DNA from: Calycina herbarum | Taxonomy: Eukaryota; Ascomycota; Leotiomycetes; Helotiales; Pezizellaceae | Assembly: GCA_001414485.1 (NCBI GenBank) | Contig: LLEY01000033.1 | Location: 124,001-188,000 of the forward strand | Length of the DNA stretch: 64,000 nt | Direction of reading: 5' to 3' | In this document: in pieces, positions 10,976 through 23,408 of the stretch | Position numbering within the stretch: position 1 is the first letter of the stretch | Layout of the letters: each line of letters begins with the position of its first letter | Made by a program: the position numbers and the translations under genes | Notes under the pieces: model-generated | What the model was told of the DNA's origin: nothing | What the model saw: the letters and a program-made list of their open reading frames with translations, nothing else | Database searches by the model: none

Positions 10976-11741
10976 TTAAGCTAACATAGCAGTTCGCTGT
11001 TCTTGTTCCCTCTGTCTTGCTCTGGCTCTTTCTTTGGCTGGCACTGAACTCGGAGGCATAGTGGTTGGAGCATCTGGTAATTCAACCTCTCTTTCTGGAT
11101 CCTTCGTAGGGGTTTCAGGTAGACCTTCTCTTTCCCTCACCTCCGCTTCCAAAGCCTCCAGTTCATCCTCCACCTCGTCCTCATCCTGATTCGATATCCT
11201 CCCACCCAGCATGTCACTTACATCCTATCGACACAATTAGCACGACTCTCCCCTACCTCTCACCTTCTCCATAGCAAGAGACTAACCTGCTGATAAGCAA
11301 TCGCATCCGCCGTATCCCCCATTAACATCTCGACATGTTCCAACCCCCCCATCTCCTTATGAATCTCCTTTAGCACATTGGTGCCCTGTTCCAAGCCGAA
11401 GACGACATCCTTCTGCACCTGCGCGAACTCGACCGAGGCGGTTAGTTTCTCGAGTTGTTCCAGTTGGGCGTCTGTCTTTTCTAAGAGGGATTCTTGGTAT
11501 TTCTTCCTCCGCAGGGCAAGGAGAGCGCGCGGCTTGTCGCCTGAGGCGAGGAGGGTGCGCGCGATGTCTGTTTCGCGGGTTGTGAGGAGGGTTATTCGTC
11601 TTTGGTATTGGTGGAGTTTGTCGCGCTGGTTTTTCATGTCAAGGATTGCTCTAAAGGGTGTTAGTATAGGAGGGGGGAATGGAAAAGGGGGACAGACTTA
11701 TCCTGGGCAGAGATTTTGTGGGTTGAGGGTGTGTTGCCCAT
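10976..11741 (-). CDS. VPS20: ESCRT-III subunit Vps20 (CHMP6)
   Basis: Vps20/CHMP6 links ESCRT-II to ESCRT-III on endosomes, nucleating Snf7 polymers for multivesicular body sorting. Three exons on the minus strand, 11698-11741, 11287-11650 and 10976-11224, give 218 aa. The protein begins MGNTPSTHK, with Gly2 and Ser6 in the N-myristoylation pattern expected for Vps20. The basic helical core follows (ILDMKNQRDKLHQYQRRI, LLALRRKKYQESLLEKTDAQ), then AIAYQQDVSDMLGG and an acidic C-terminal helix (EDEVEDELEALEAEV), the usual ESCRT-III autoinhibitory and Vps4-interaction region. Intron 1 has an unusual GTCTGT donor but a good branch (TACTAAC) and restores QDKAILDM. It is divergent from RIX7 with 277 bp between starts. 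Confidence 0.93.
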
Positions 11742-12018
11742 GGTTGTGGTGTTTGGTTATGCTGTTGAGGTGAGCCTCGAACTTGGAACGTCATTGAGGG
11801 TTGTCGCATTCGCATGGCTCGGCGTATTCACGGGAGGCACACGAGCAGCCTTGGTGAGACGAGGCTTGAGGGGAGGGGCTCGGCACGATAGGAAAGCTAA
11901 TCGATAAGGCGGAGCTATTATTCACCGTGCTAGGACATGGGGTCTATGTATTTTTTTCATCGCGATGCGATTGTGAATTTGGACTTTTGACGACGGCGCA
12001 TGTCTATGTGTTTTGGAA
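11742..12018. promoter_or_regulatory. shared divergent promoter of VPS20 and RIX7
   Basis: A 277-bp gap between opposed start codons. A short out-of-frame ATG at 12000 precedes the RIX7 start and runs to a stop inside exon 1, so it could act as a small upstream open frame. Confidence 0.5.
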
Positions 12019-14444
12019 ATGATGGTCTCTCGAGGTTCACGACCTACGCTTACCCAAGCTCTAGATAAAGAGGTATTTTGAATGTCAGCGACTGGAATGG
12101 GTTGTGGAGTATGCTAACAAGAAGGGCGGCAGATTTATCAAATTGTGCGCAAACTCGCAGACGAACAGGCGCAATTGGAAAATGGAGCAAAACGACTTAC
12201 GATCTCCATAGTCTACGACTCGATCAAGAATTCGAATTCCAGTCTGAAGAGGAGGAGTAAGAAGTTGTTGGAGGATTGCATAGACAGGGTTCTCCGCGTT
12301 ATTAAGGAAGAGGAGCAGGAGTTGGATGATGATGAGTCTTTGGATGGGGATTTTGAGGGGATTGACGAGGCTCCTGCTCCGAGGTTGAAGGTTTGAATAT
12401 TGATATTGAGGATTTTCTTGTGGGGACTAATTTTTGGCAGGACCATAATGTTATGAATAAGAGTATTACACGGATGTGGTCGAAACCGAATTCTGCTTCT
12501 ATGACACCGAGGGAGGGAACTCCTCCTGTGGGAGATATAGTTGCTTCTTCTGTCTCTTTACAGACTCCTGTTGCGAATGGAGAGATGGAATCACCACTCA
12601 AAGCGGACCGACAACCAAATGGGGAACCCAAATTAAAACGAAGGAAAGCAGAACGAGGTCCTCAGAAAGACGCGGATCGAAAACCGCCTACGGACATTTC
12701 TCTCGAAAATTTGGGTGGAGTGGAGAATGTGATTGAGGAGTTGAACGAGCTGGTTGCGATGCCCATGTTATACCCGGATACATATATCAGAACTGGAATA
12801 CAACCTCCTCGAGGAGTGTTGCTTCATGGACCTCCAGGGTGTGGAAAAACGATGATTGCAAATGCTTTCGCGGCCGAAATAGGGGTATCATTTATTCCCT
12901 TGTCTGCGCCCTCACTGGTAGCAGGAATGTCTGGAGAATCAGAAAAGAAAATTCGAGATATTTTTGATGAAGCAAAGAGGATGGCACCATGCCTGGTTTT
13001 TATTGATGAGATTGATGTTATTATGGGGAAACGAGAAAGTGCTCAAAGAGAGATGGAAAAACGAATAGTGGCTCAAATGTTGACCTGTATGGATGACATG
13101 GCTTTGGAAAAAACTGGCGGAAAACCAGTTATTATTATTGCGGCAACAAATCGACCTGATAGTTTGGATCCTGCACTGCGAAGAGCGGGAAGATTCAACA
13201 AGGAAATCAATTTGGGAGTTCCGAATGAACATGCTCGGGAGAAGATTTTACGAGCACTCACTCAAAAATTGACTCTAGCTGAGGATTTCAATTATCGACA
13301 TCTTGCAAAACTCACTCCTGGATTTGTCGGTGCGGATTTGAACGATGTGGTTTCCGTGGCTGGAACGGAAGCAATGAAACGAATGATGGCTGTATTAAAA
13401 GAACGTACAGCAACAGATATGGATTTGGATATACCACCCACAACCGCACCTGCACTCTTAATATTAAGATCTCTCGTCGCTCATGCAGGAGAATCGTCGC
13501 CCGATGGAGACTTTTCCATCAAATACGACGACTTCCTTACTGCCATCCCCAAAGTCCAACCTTCAGCGAAACGAGAAGGATTCGCCACCATTCCAGACAC
13601 AACATGGGCACACATCGGAGCACTCCACGAAGTAAGAGAACAGCTAGAAATGGCAATTGTAGAACCCATCAAAAGACCCGAATCCTTTGCACGAGTAGGA
13701 ATCACCGCCCCAACTGGTGTCCTCCTTTGGGGACCACCGGGATGTGGGAAAACTCTACTGGCAAAAGCAGTAGCCAATGAATCAAAAGCAAACTTCATCT
13801 CCATCAAAGGTCCTGAGTTGCTCAACAAATACGTAGGAGAATCTGAACGTGCTGTGCGTCAAGTCTTCGAACGAGCCCGTTCTTCGGTACCTTGCATCCT
13901 CTTCTTCGATGAACTCGATGCTCTAGTTCCTAAACGAGAAGATTCTCTGTCAGAGGCGAGTAGCAAGGTTGTCAACACTTTACTTACGGAACTTGATGGA
14001 CTTAGTAGCCGAGCTGGGATTTATGTTGTTGCTGCCACCAATCGACCAGATATGATTGATCCCGCCATGCTCAGACCGGGGAGGTTAGGCACGAGTGTTT
14101 TTGTGGATTTACCTACCCCCGATGAACGGGTGGAGATTTTGAAAGCACTATTTAGGAAAGCACTTCCTGATGCGGGACCTGAGGAGGTGGGACTTCTGGA
14201 GGGGGTGGCGAGAGATGAGAGGTGTGGGGGGTATTCGGGGGCGGATTTGGGGAATTTGCATCAGGCTGCTGCTGTGGCGGCGTTGAAGAGGGAGATGAGT
14301 GCTAAAGCTGGGGAGATGAATGTTGATGGAGAGGAGGGAGAGTTGAGGATTGAGGCTTGTGATTGGGAGGTTGCGTTGGGGAAGGTGAAGGCTAGTGTTA
14401 AGGATGCGAGGAAGTATCAGAGGTTGAAGGAGAGGGGGATGTGA
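12019..14444 (+). CDS. RIX7: Rix7, AAA ATPase of pre-60S ribosome assembly (NVL orthologue)
   Basis: A tandem AAA ATPase that strips assembly factors from pre-60S particles in the nucleolus. Exons 12019-12072, 12133-12390 and 12441-14444 give 771 aa, close to the length of yeast Rix7. The N terminus ([14 protein letters not shown] and an acidic stretch) matches the NVL-type N domain. The first AAA domain has Walker A GPPGCGKT at 234-241 and Walker B LVFIDEID; the second has GPPGCGKT at 535-542 and ILFFDELD. Both carry arginine-finger segments ([16 protein letters not shown] and [15 protein letters not shown]). Two consecutive ATGs open the frame at 12019 and 12022. Codon use in the last ~250 bp becomes G-rich (GGGG runs) relative to the rest, without loss of frame. 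Confidence 0.95.
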
Positions 14445-15945
14445 GGTGTCTGGTGGGGTTTTGTTGTTGGAGTGATGGAGTAAAGTCGTATCTAGGTAGA
14501 TCAGGGTTGGGAAATCGAAAATTCCGAAACGACTTAAACGAGTTTGAGTTGCTTGAGAGGTTGGAGTGTGATCTTTGAACTTGAAACTGGGATTCCAAAT
14601 AAGATGAAGGCCGATAGCTCTTTTCTCGAGGAATAAGCTCTTTCTGCAACGCAAAACGTTGGCTTTCGCGAGAGCACACCCTTAGACATTCAACCTATGG
14701 CAAACCAAGAACAAAAAGAAGAAGACTTACCTTGTTTGGTTACGAACTCTCTCTCACGAACGCCCAGTTTTCTGAAGGTAGCGGGGGTACACTTTTCTTT
14801 CTTCTTGAAAACTTGAATACCGCACGTTACTCTGATATTCAAACTCTCGGATGGAGGTTTTAGTGTCGAAATATACACTATTGTCGAAATTCTACTTAAA
14901 AGTCGATTTTTAGAAAGGAAGATGCGGGCTTGGCTCTTTTTCGCTCTAGTTGGCAGATCTAAAGTCGTGAAAACCTGGACAGTCAAATTGCTGTTTTACT
15001 AGGCAACGCTCCCTCTCTGTGGGCATCATCGCTACTTCCCACTCCTCTGTTCCTATTGCTTGCTTCTTTCAAGAATCTGTTCGGTACAAGTTCATTAGGG
15101 CTACGTCCTAGTGCTATTAGTCTTCATCATCGAATTGGGAGCTGTAGGTTGTTTCTTGAACTTCGCATCCGTACCACGCTCGTTTAAGCAGCTAGGGCCT
15201 TTTACCTTCATTCTCTCTGGTCGTAGTTTATCAAAACAGGTGCCTCAACTTTTTATCGTGTTGAAGGCTGTTCTTGAGATATCTTCGTGGGAAGGAATCC
15301 TTTCGGGAACTCAACTCTTCGCTTCGTGAAAAGATAAAAGCCCTCTGGTCTCCGTCTTTTCGCAAGTTAAAGCAGTAAAAGGTCAACTTTTGGGCAATCC
15401 TAATGGGGCGTTACTCGGTCCAAAAGAACATTAATTGACAGTACAGAATGAGATCATTTCTTGGTTGACTCTTTTCTGGGTTTGAGGAGTAGAGTAAACG
15501 ACTGTTTTGGTGAAAGTTTCTTGTTGAATTTTCAGGAGATTCGACAGTAGTTTTATTTTTGACAGCAATACTCCTTGAGAGTTCAACTTACTAATACTAC
15601 TTGAGTGCAGCAACACAAAAAGGGGCTAAGAAAATGGCTTTGCCTGCCTGGTGTACTTTGAACTGGAGGACAATTTCCTTAGGTATTCCAGAACTGAGGG
15701 TTGTTTTAGAATTACCTTAATTTTAGACTTGCAAAGAGATGAATCCACCTCTTCTCCTCTCACAATACCCCCAGAAATTTGAAATATACTGGCCTGGTCG
15801 TAATGGTGGAGAGCGAGCAGTTCATGGGGAAACCCCAAATATTCTTCGAGAAGTTCAAGACTCCATGCTGCATTTTGTTTTGACCAGGGTGAAACTTGTT
15901 AAGCTGAATTTCGTGCCGAATTTAGAAGTAGGTTTTGATAGTAGT

Positions 15946-16422
15946 TTAGGCTTCAACAGTAAATCTTTGTTTCTTAGAATTTAGAGATGTGACCAACTTT
16001 GGATTTGTAAGTAATGCTCTTAAACACCACTTCCTTTTCAAGGAACTTTCAACTTCTAGTCGGAGCTGAGACTTGAACAAAAGTGACGTTTGTTCCTTTT
16101 CAGTTTCCGAGACTTGGGCAGCTACTGCTGCGGACAACTCGAGTTCCGAAGCGACTGCCTTGGCTTGATCAACCTGTTGGTTTATACATTCCCAAATACC
16201 TTTCTAACTGTAACTCTCGTTGCGGTGAAGCTCGTATCTTCTTAGATCAGCCTTGACTTCTTTCAAGGTGAAATTTATTTGCTCTAGCTGTTTATTGTTG
16301 ATGGAATTTTGTACCCGGTTCTCGTCCAGCTTCTTCCTGAGTTCAGGAATCTTTTTCTCTATTCGAGAAAAGCTTGAACCACACAGCTGTTCCCTATTTA
16401 TATCTCTCCTCCTCCCCTCTTA
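15946..16422 (-). pseudogene. decayed coiled-coil coding fragment
   Basis: Reading from about 16,422 on the minus strand, one frame is open apart from a single TAG near 16,205. It encodes a charged helical protein (SRIEKKIPELRKKLDEN, LKEVKADLRRYELHRN, then AAQVSETEKEQTSLLFKSQL). The heptad-like pattern on both sides of the stop argues that it was one coiled-coil protein. Family unknown; it may belong with the other minus-strand fragments around it. Confidence 0.4.
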
Positions 16423-17234
16423 ATTCTTTGGTTTAATTTAACCCGTATTTCGTCATCTCATTTGAGTTACTTTTTGGGTTTTAGAAAGCGTAGGAGACAT
16501 GTGTATTACTCTGTAAATACCTACCTTATTTTTGGTTGAACAAAACAGCTTAGAAAAAATTATATTGTTCAAGGATTTTAGAAGAATCAAAAGCAAGTTT
16601 CTTGATTCTCCTAAATTCTCTGGGTCACTCGAGTAATAATAAAAGAGACGTCCACAGAGCAATGCTCACTTCTCTTACCTGCTGTTGAGAAGGTAGCTTT
16701 TATGACTTCTTTCTCTTTACCTTGGTTCCCTTATCGAAGTATCGTTCTGCCTCTCTTAGAACTTGTTGTTCTAGACTGTACCCATTTCCTGACTTTTTGG
16801 AGTGACTCGTCTTTTCGTATTTCTAGATTATTCTTCGCTTCATCACAGGTGAGCAAAAAGACTAATTGGGTATATGTGTATATACTTCACCTCTTGCTCA
16901 CAATGTAAACCATACTGCCCTCCCATGGTTTAGCAAGATCGTTAAACTCAATGAGTTTACTTGGACTCGTGGAAACTCTCGAAGCCTTAACTTAACTAAT
17001 AAAATTAAAACGCTAGGTTATTTGGCCTGCCATCTCGTAGTCTATTGATAACGAATGCCGAACCAGGCTACAATTGATGCTGTGGTCGAGGTATCCGCGG
17101 TTCTTGGTACCATTATATATAACTCGAGAGACCCAAGATGTATGAAGGTGTGATGCTCTATACTATTCTACGATGACATTCATTAAGTCATTGCTTTCGA
17201 CTTGAAGGGCAGCATATAAGAAATTGAAGTTGTT

Positions 17235-17677
17235 TTAAAAACCCTTCAGAAACAGGTTTTTGCAATCCACGCCGAACAATTGGCGACTGGAAACAGCAAT
17301 GGCGTAGGTTCCGAGAGCACTAAATGTCAACGTATGGATGGGAATGGATTTCATTGAGTGCTGAAATGGAACGCCTCGTGTTTTGAGCAGTTCAATCTCA
17401 ACCATATCGACAGTATATGGTTTTTCGACAGCAAAGTGACAATCTTTAATCGAAAAGATTACCGAGCTGGCACTCAAATCTCAATTAAACCTTAGCTGCG
17501 TGGTTCTACCGCGCTATAATTCAGAGTAGAGTCTATAATCAACGAAACGTTTTCTCTTTCGGTCTTTGCCAAGGATATTTCGTTGGGAGTAGCTTCGAAA
17601 AAAAGCCGTTTCTTTTCATTGTAACTCAGAAGAACATTTATACAAGACTGACATTGTTCTAAGTTCAAAGTTGACAC
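17235..17677 (-). pseudogene. decayed coding fragment, unknown family
   Basis: Two adjacent minus-strand frames (17,677-17,492, starting MSTLNLEQCQSCINVLL, and 17,477-17,235, starting MSASSVIFSIKDCHF) lie in different frames 14 bp apart. Each has globular-looking composition with Cys and mixed strand/helix pattern. They could be halves of one gene broken by a frameshift or a lost intron. Confidence 0.3.
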
Positions 17678-19822
17678 TCTTGTACTTCGTATATTTTATC
17701 CTTGCCCACCACTGCCTAAATAGAATTGTTTCTGAATGTTGGCTTTTTCCGTCTCTGATGAACGAAGCGAAAACAAGGATTGGTGTGGTAACACTCTACC
17801 GACTATCAACTTATTTCTTTCTTCGAATACATATCAGTGTCCAGACCTCCTAAGTTCTAGCCAAAGACGACAAAAACAACAAATTTCCCCCAAAGTAAAG
17901 AAATACTTAAATTTTTGAAGCCGGGAAGCAGCTCCGTCAACAATTCTATGATGTTTCAATTGGTGATGTAAGTGGGCCAACAAGTTTCATTTCCCCCAAG
18001 AATGACACTGGCTTTAAATCATCGTTCAAAAATACTACCTTTCAACTCCCATGCCAAGAGTTCGAGCATAGTTCATTGCTGTGCAGCACAAGGACCGGAA
18101 AGATGCGTTCTCTCAAGATTTAATTTACAGGAGAAAAGCTAAAGATCCGAGAAATTGAACATCTAGGGGATTAAAGCTGACCGTTACACATCAGTCATGA
18201 ATAGAGCTTCTAGCCAAATCGACAGTTCTTGAGTTCTCGACAGTAAGAGTTTGGGTTACCCTCTCAGTCCCATTTTTGCTGGAATATTAATTTCAAACGC
18301 CTGGTCTTTGAATGGTGCTTCCAGGATTGCTCTTGCCGGCCCGCTTCGATGGTGGGTCCTTTGAGGAAGACATCTTGTCGAATACGACGAAGGTGAGATA
18401 ATCGAATGATTTAGTTGATTTAGAAAGGTGATTTAGAAAGGTGATATAATAAGAGCTGTGAAGAGTAGGAAGCTGTAATAGTAGATTGTTCAAACTCTGA
18501 ATACTAGCACTGGTCCTCTGGACTGCTGAAAGAGCATTAGAGCTTTCATACTAAAGTTTAGGAGAATTTATTGAGTTTTAGTTCCATTTTCAGATTTACC
18601 CTTGAATGATCCTGAAACTCGCTCACACTCGAAGTTGTGAAGCTTTAAATTAAGATATAATCAAATCGAGGGTGTTTGGTAGGGGGAGGGATTGCTCTAT
18701 CGTTACTTTTTGGTACTAAGCAGTGAATCTAGTAAGTTCAACTGTTACATTGTATTATCTAAGTATTTGGATTAAACAGGTTAATCAAATGAAGTTCGGA
18801 ACGTCATAGAAGTTAAGATAATGGTTTATTATTTAAGGGCTAAACACAATAATTTTGGTTGGTTAGTTGGTTCAATAAAACTAGATTTAGTTCAAGGGGT
18901 TGTTTGCCTAATAAGCAGTACGTATCGTGTATTCTAGTCAAGAGTTTTGTTGCATATCGCATTTCTTGCCAACGGCCGTTGGGAAGCTCATTTTTAAGCA
19001 AGCAAAGAACAGAACATCAGAAATTTGATTATTCTAGAAAGAGCCAAACCGAGTATAGAGATTGACTGAGAACAAATTAAGGGGATGCCTAGACAAAGTT
19101 AGTCAACGTTAGAATTGGTAAATAAAGCATACCAGGGGGGAAGTCAAAGCAAGCAAATTAGACTTTTAGACGAAAAAATACGCCTTCGATGCCACTAGTG
19201 AAGAAAAAGGTAGTTTTAAGTGACGTGGGGAGCAGAAATGAAGCTAGAGGTGTGGCTATGTTAAAGCAGGATTAACAGAAGCATATAAATTCGCAAGAGA
19301 AATCGGACAAGCATAATGAACGGTTAGTTCAAATCCTTCAGACTAGCTTTGGAGAAGTCTAGTGATGTTGCTTGCACACGCTTTTTCCTTAATTCAGAAC
19401 TCATATTTGCTCAAGATGTTTGAACATTGCTAATTCTCATAAATTGCCTGACATATAATGAGCTGTTAACACAATCGACAGCACTCGAAAGTAAACGGAA
19501 ATCAATTTTGTTAAGAAACATGTAAAACTCTGGTCTCAAATTGGTGCGAAAACGGGGTTATATGAGGCCATAAGAGTTAGCATAGGAGGCATAGTCGTAT
19601 CCGGTTTACGAGGCAGTGGACACCGTCCAAAGAAGTAAGTCTTTTATGGTGATCTAGACTCCTATCCCAGCCGTCTTATTTAAGGTCACTCACAGCTATG
19701 TGAGTGGAGTCAAACCTCTTTTCTAAGTTTTGAAGATTTTGTACAAACGGGGATAATAGTGGGGTGATTCGAAGTATTCGTCATAGTATATCCATCACCT
19801 TTCGATCGGTGACCAGTGAGTA

Positions 19823-19861
19823 TGTTTCACTGGATAGTGAAACATCTAGAAGCCTTCTAGA
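19823..19861. repeat. two adjacent perfect inverted repeats
   Basis: TGTTTCAC at 19823-19830 pairs with GTGAAACA at 19837-19844 (6-nt loop). Immediately after it, TCTAGAAG at 19845-19852 pairs with CTTCTAGA at 19854-19861 around a single C. CCAGTG at 19813-19818 could also pair with CACTGG at 19828-19833, giving an alternative fold. Confidence 0.6.
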
Positions 19862-20417
19862 AGATTTGAGAAGTGAGTTTGCGACACATTTGAAGTCTTG
19901 AGACCAGAGAATTCAATAATTGCCAGATATCGCTTGGTGATTTGCGCCCCTGGAGGTTTGTTGGAAGTGAGTTAGAGAGCCAATACCATTTTATAGATTT
20001 CGCTTAGCAGACGGACTTGAAGCTGAGAGCTAATAGCCTTTAGTAAAAAGACACCAATGGAGTTTGGAAGATTTTGACCCGAAATCTCTACCCTTCTCGA
20101 GGAGTGAACTTTTACAGTAGTATCCAGACATAACTCATAGATCTCAAGTTCTTCGGTATGCAAAACCTCTATTTCCATACTTCCTTTCCATATTCCGGGT
20201 TAGGGTTGAGCCTTTTCTCTGGACGACCAACACCAACAAGGGTACAAAAGATAATCTATCATATCTTGCATTCTACATTCTGACTGAGTTCTATAATCTC
20301 ATTCTTCCCAGTTTCTCTAACATACTCTCAACTAGCCAGCCATGACTTCACAACCCCACCAATAAAACCTTAAGGAACACCACGAACCAAGAAGCCCAAG
20401 CACCTACCCTCACCCCC

Positions 20418-22622
20418 TCACTTCTCCAAAGCAGCATCAGCAAACCCCCTAAAATTGACCTCCTTAACCCCCCTCTCCTCCTGCAACTCCTCAGGATCAG
20501 GAATACTCCCCGTCCTCCCCTTTTCCCTCCCAACCATACCCCATACCTCAGCAATCCTCTTACCCACCGCCTCACCACTCCAATAAGCACCCGTAACCGT
20601 CCCAAGTGCAACAAAAGGCGCCGTATGTTCCCCTGCAAACCAGAGACTCCTGCCCGTCAATCCCTCCCTCATAATTTCGATATCCTTATCCCCTTCTTTC
20701 AAGCCCGTACGAAAGGTAGAGTAGCTTCCATATCCGGCGAATTCATCTTTGACCCAGTCGGTAAAAAGGCAAGAGGTTGGGATACAGTCCGGGGAGGATT
20801 CAGAGTAGGAGGGGAGACGAGAGTAATATGGTTTGAAGAATTTTGCGAGGTATGCTTGTTTTTCTTCTTCCGTCGGAAGGGATGAGAGGGTGTTGGAGAG
20901 AGCTAGGGATTGTGCACCGTACATGTAGTAGAGGATTGTTGGGTGGTCACAGGAGTCGGGGAGGGTAGCGAGATCGACTGCTTCTTGGCTCCAGAGTTCA
21001 GGGTTTGTGTCTGCTGCGTAGGATGGGGAGAGCCATTGTGTGAAGCCTGTGAATTGTTCTGCATCGGGTACGCCTTCTTTTAACCAGAATGCTTTGGGGA
21101 AAGTGATGTACACCTATGCATTTGTGACTATTAATAACTACTCGGGTGTAGTGTAGATATGAAACTGACCTTTTCCAGTGAACCATAACCTATGGAATCG
21201 ATAGCTTGAGAGAACCTTGCGGGAAGGGGTGGTTGAAAGACATGTTTGTTGTTCTTGAGCCAACCAAGAGGGTTCGTTATAACAACTTCGTCGAATTCGA
21301 GTCCGAGTCCGTTTTCTGTGCAGAGTTTTACATTTTCAGTATCTGCTCTGACACAGTCTACTTTCGTTGAAAGTTTAATTTCTGCCCCTTTCTTGGCCGG
21401 TTCAGCTATCAGATTGATGATATTTTTGTAGGTCCCCGCACAGAATAGGTTTTCTGCTCAGTGTTAGTGTCAATTTCCACTTTTTGGCTATTATTTCCAT
21501 TCGACAACACATTGAAAGTATAGTTTTTTTAACTTTGACTGGGTTTTTACTGCAAGTCCCTGCAGCACTTGCAACCGACCATGTGACTTATCACCAAAGG
21601 AACAGACGTGAAGTTTGATGAAAGTGTTTTTCTTTAAAGAAAGAGCAGGGGGGGGCTCCTCGAAAGTAAAAGACGACTCACCTCCATCAAGACATTCTTC
21701 TAACCAGAAGAACTTCAAACTCTGTGTCGTAACAGGACTTCCAACAAAAGCACCCCACAATTCCGACATCTGCATCACAACCTTTCGTCTCAACTCTGCT
21801 TCGCCGGGTCCAGGATGAAATTCCAGCACTTTTTCTGAAAAGAAATCATGCAGACTCGCTTCGGGATCGATCGTGGACGTATTTTTCGCGGAGTGCTTAA
21901 ATCCATGTACAACAATGTTCCACATAGCTTCCATCAAGGAAGCTCCCTCTTTCAGAAGCCTTCCATCCTCACCAAAGACATTCGAACTCGCATCCCAAGT
22001 ATGAGTTGGAGTATTCGTTTGTTTCGCCAAATCCAAAATTGGATTATGTTCCGTTCCATGTATCCAATTTGGACCTAGATCCACAAGATCTCCTGATGGT
22101 AATGTGGCTTGATGTGCTCGTCCGCCTATCCTATCCCTGGCTTCGAGGATTGTGACGTCGAACCCGTGTTGAATTAATATATCGGCGCATCGAAGTCCGG
22201 CTATACCTGCCCCGACGATTCCTATTCTGGGTTTCCTTGCAGGATTTGATATGCGAAGCTAATTTGAGATGTTAGCAAATATACTTGAGACGCCAAATGC
22301 CCGATTTTATGTCTCCCCATGACAAAAGACGCCACTGCCCTGTTCCCGGATATGGTTGGGGGGGGGGGGGGGGGGGGGGTAGCCTGGGTGATTCCCGTAA
22401 TCCCGGGGAAACGAATGCAGTATACAGGAGAAACGTGCTGAACCATGATGAACTTCCCTAAAAAAATCCACGAACCTTTTGCGAGCTATCCATAATGAGT
22501 TGTTGTATTCTCTCGTCGGAATATGCTCTACTTTGTGATGTTCGACAAGCGGCGAGATCTTGGTAGATCCGAGATGTGCCTCTTCGGGATCTTGTAGTGT
22601 GTGAGATGCTGTATGCGTCCAT
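20418..22622 (-). CDS. flavin-containing amine oxidase (polyamine oxidase-like)
   Basis: An FAD enzyme of the amine oxidase family, probably oxidising spermine/spermidine-type polyamines to aldehyde plus H2O2. Four minus-strand exons, 22476-22622, 21682-22258, 21170-21453 and 20418-21113, join in frame to 567 aa. The dinucleotide-binding motif GAGIAG is at 65-70, followed by EARDRIGGRAH, the LGPNWIHG substrate/FAD loop and, near the C terminus, the FAD-contacting LWFAGEHTAPFVALGTVTGAYWSG. A 49-residue N-terminal exon precedes the flavin fold. There is no C-terminal SKL-type peroxisomal signal. Two introns are long for this window (217 and 228 nt), and intron 1 contains a 22-G run. Exact substrate is not determined by sequence. 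Confidence 0.9.
22358..22379 (+). repeat. 22-nt poly-G run inside an amine oxidase intron
   Basis: Twenty-two consecutive G on the plus strand (C on the sense strand of the gene) lie within intron 1 of the amine oxidase. Length is likely to vary between isolates and between sequencing runs. Confidence 0.9.
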
Positions 22623-23408
22623 GACTGGGAGAAAAAAAGTATGACAGAAAACAAATTCTTAAAAGTAAAATCTAGGGTTTTCGGAGAGCGGAAACGAAGA
22701 AAATTATAGGAAGTTGGATAACAAGTGCTTGAAGAAATATTTGGAGAGTGTGTAACAAGATGAAGTCTGGTTCCTTCACAGCATGAGTTCACCCGGGTCC
22801 CATGTGTGATGTGCGCTTGCCTGTCGAGCCAAGTCCGGGGGGAAGGCCAGAAAGAAGTAGGTACGAAGATATCTCTGAACGTGGAAGGAGCGATGTAGGT
22901 CTTCGTATTTTCCAGCGCCTTAGTGACTTCGACTTCGTAGACTTGGAATGGACTTTGATCAAGTAGGAGTTGGTCGAGAACGATGCCCCTATCTTGCTCA
23001 AGTAGGGACGGCTATATATCAATGATTCCTGACCACGACAGCCCTCGTCAGGATGAGCTTATTAGATGACAGAAAACATTTGAACGAGGCTGTCAAGACC
23101 TCAACCCAGTGACACATGATGAGATAAAGGTAAAAACCACGTACATTCTGAGAAATGGAAATGCAGGCACAACAGTATGCATCAGAGTCTGGTGACCTTT
23201 CTGTTAAGGTTAAGCCGAGGACTGCGAAAGAGATGTTGTGAGATGTTGCTAAATGTAATTCCCCGAGGTTTATCCCACAGAAGTCAATGACGAGGGGGCT
23301 AAGCGGAGCTCAAGCTCAGGGGAGATAATTCACCTCCACCACCGAGGAAATGAAACCAACACTGACTCCAACCGCCACTCGGCATCTTTCGTTGGGGGAA
23401 GCACCAAA
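22623..23408. promoter_or_regulatory. divergent upstream region of amine oxidase and NTG1
   Basis: 786 bp between opposed start codons. It contains no open frame with a recognisable product, and presumably holds both promoters and 5' UTRs. Confidence 0.4.

Larger units (their letters stand above)
14445..20417. other. 6-kb gene-poor stretch with decayed coding fragments
   Basis: No intact gene is present. Several minus-strand segments look protein-coding but are broken by stops and shifts: about 18,374-18,295 (starts MSSSKDPPSKRAGKSN), 17,677-17,235, 16,422-15,946 and 15,838-15,431, and perhaps 14,986-14,690. The base composition is ordinary, unlike the RIP island, so decay here was by general mutation. 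No transposon termini were found. Confidence 0.45.

Noticed and set aside
12939..13828. Minus-strand frames opposite RIX7
   Set aside because: They overlap highly conserved AAA coding sequence and have no recognisable product of their own.
14148..14679. Minus-strand frames of 168 and 93 codons at the RIX7 3' end
   Set aside because: The longer one is the complement of the G-rich end of RIX7; composition (Ser/Pro/Leu/His) reflects that bias.
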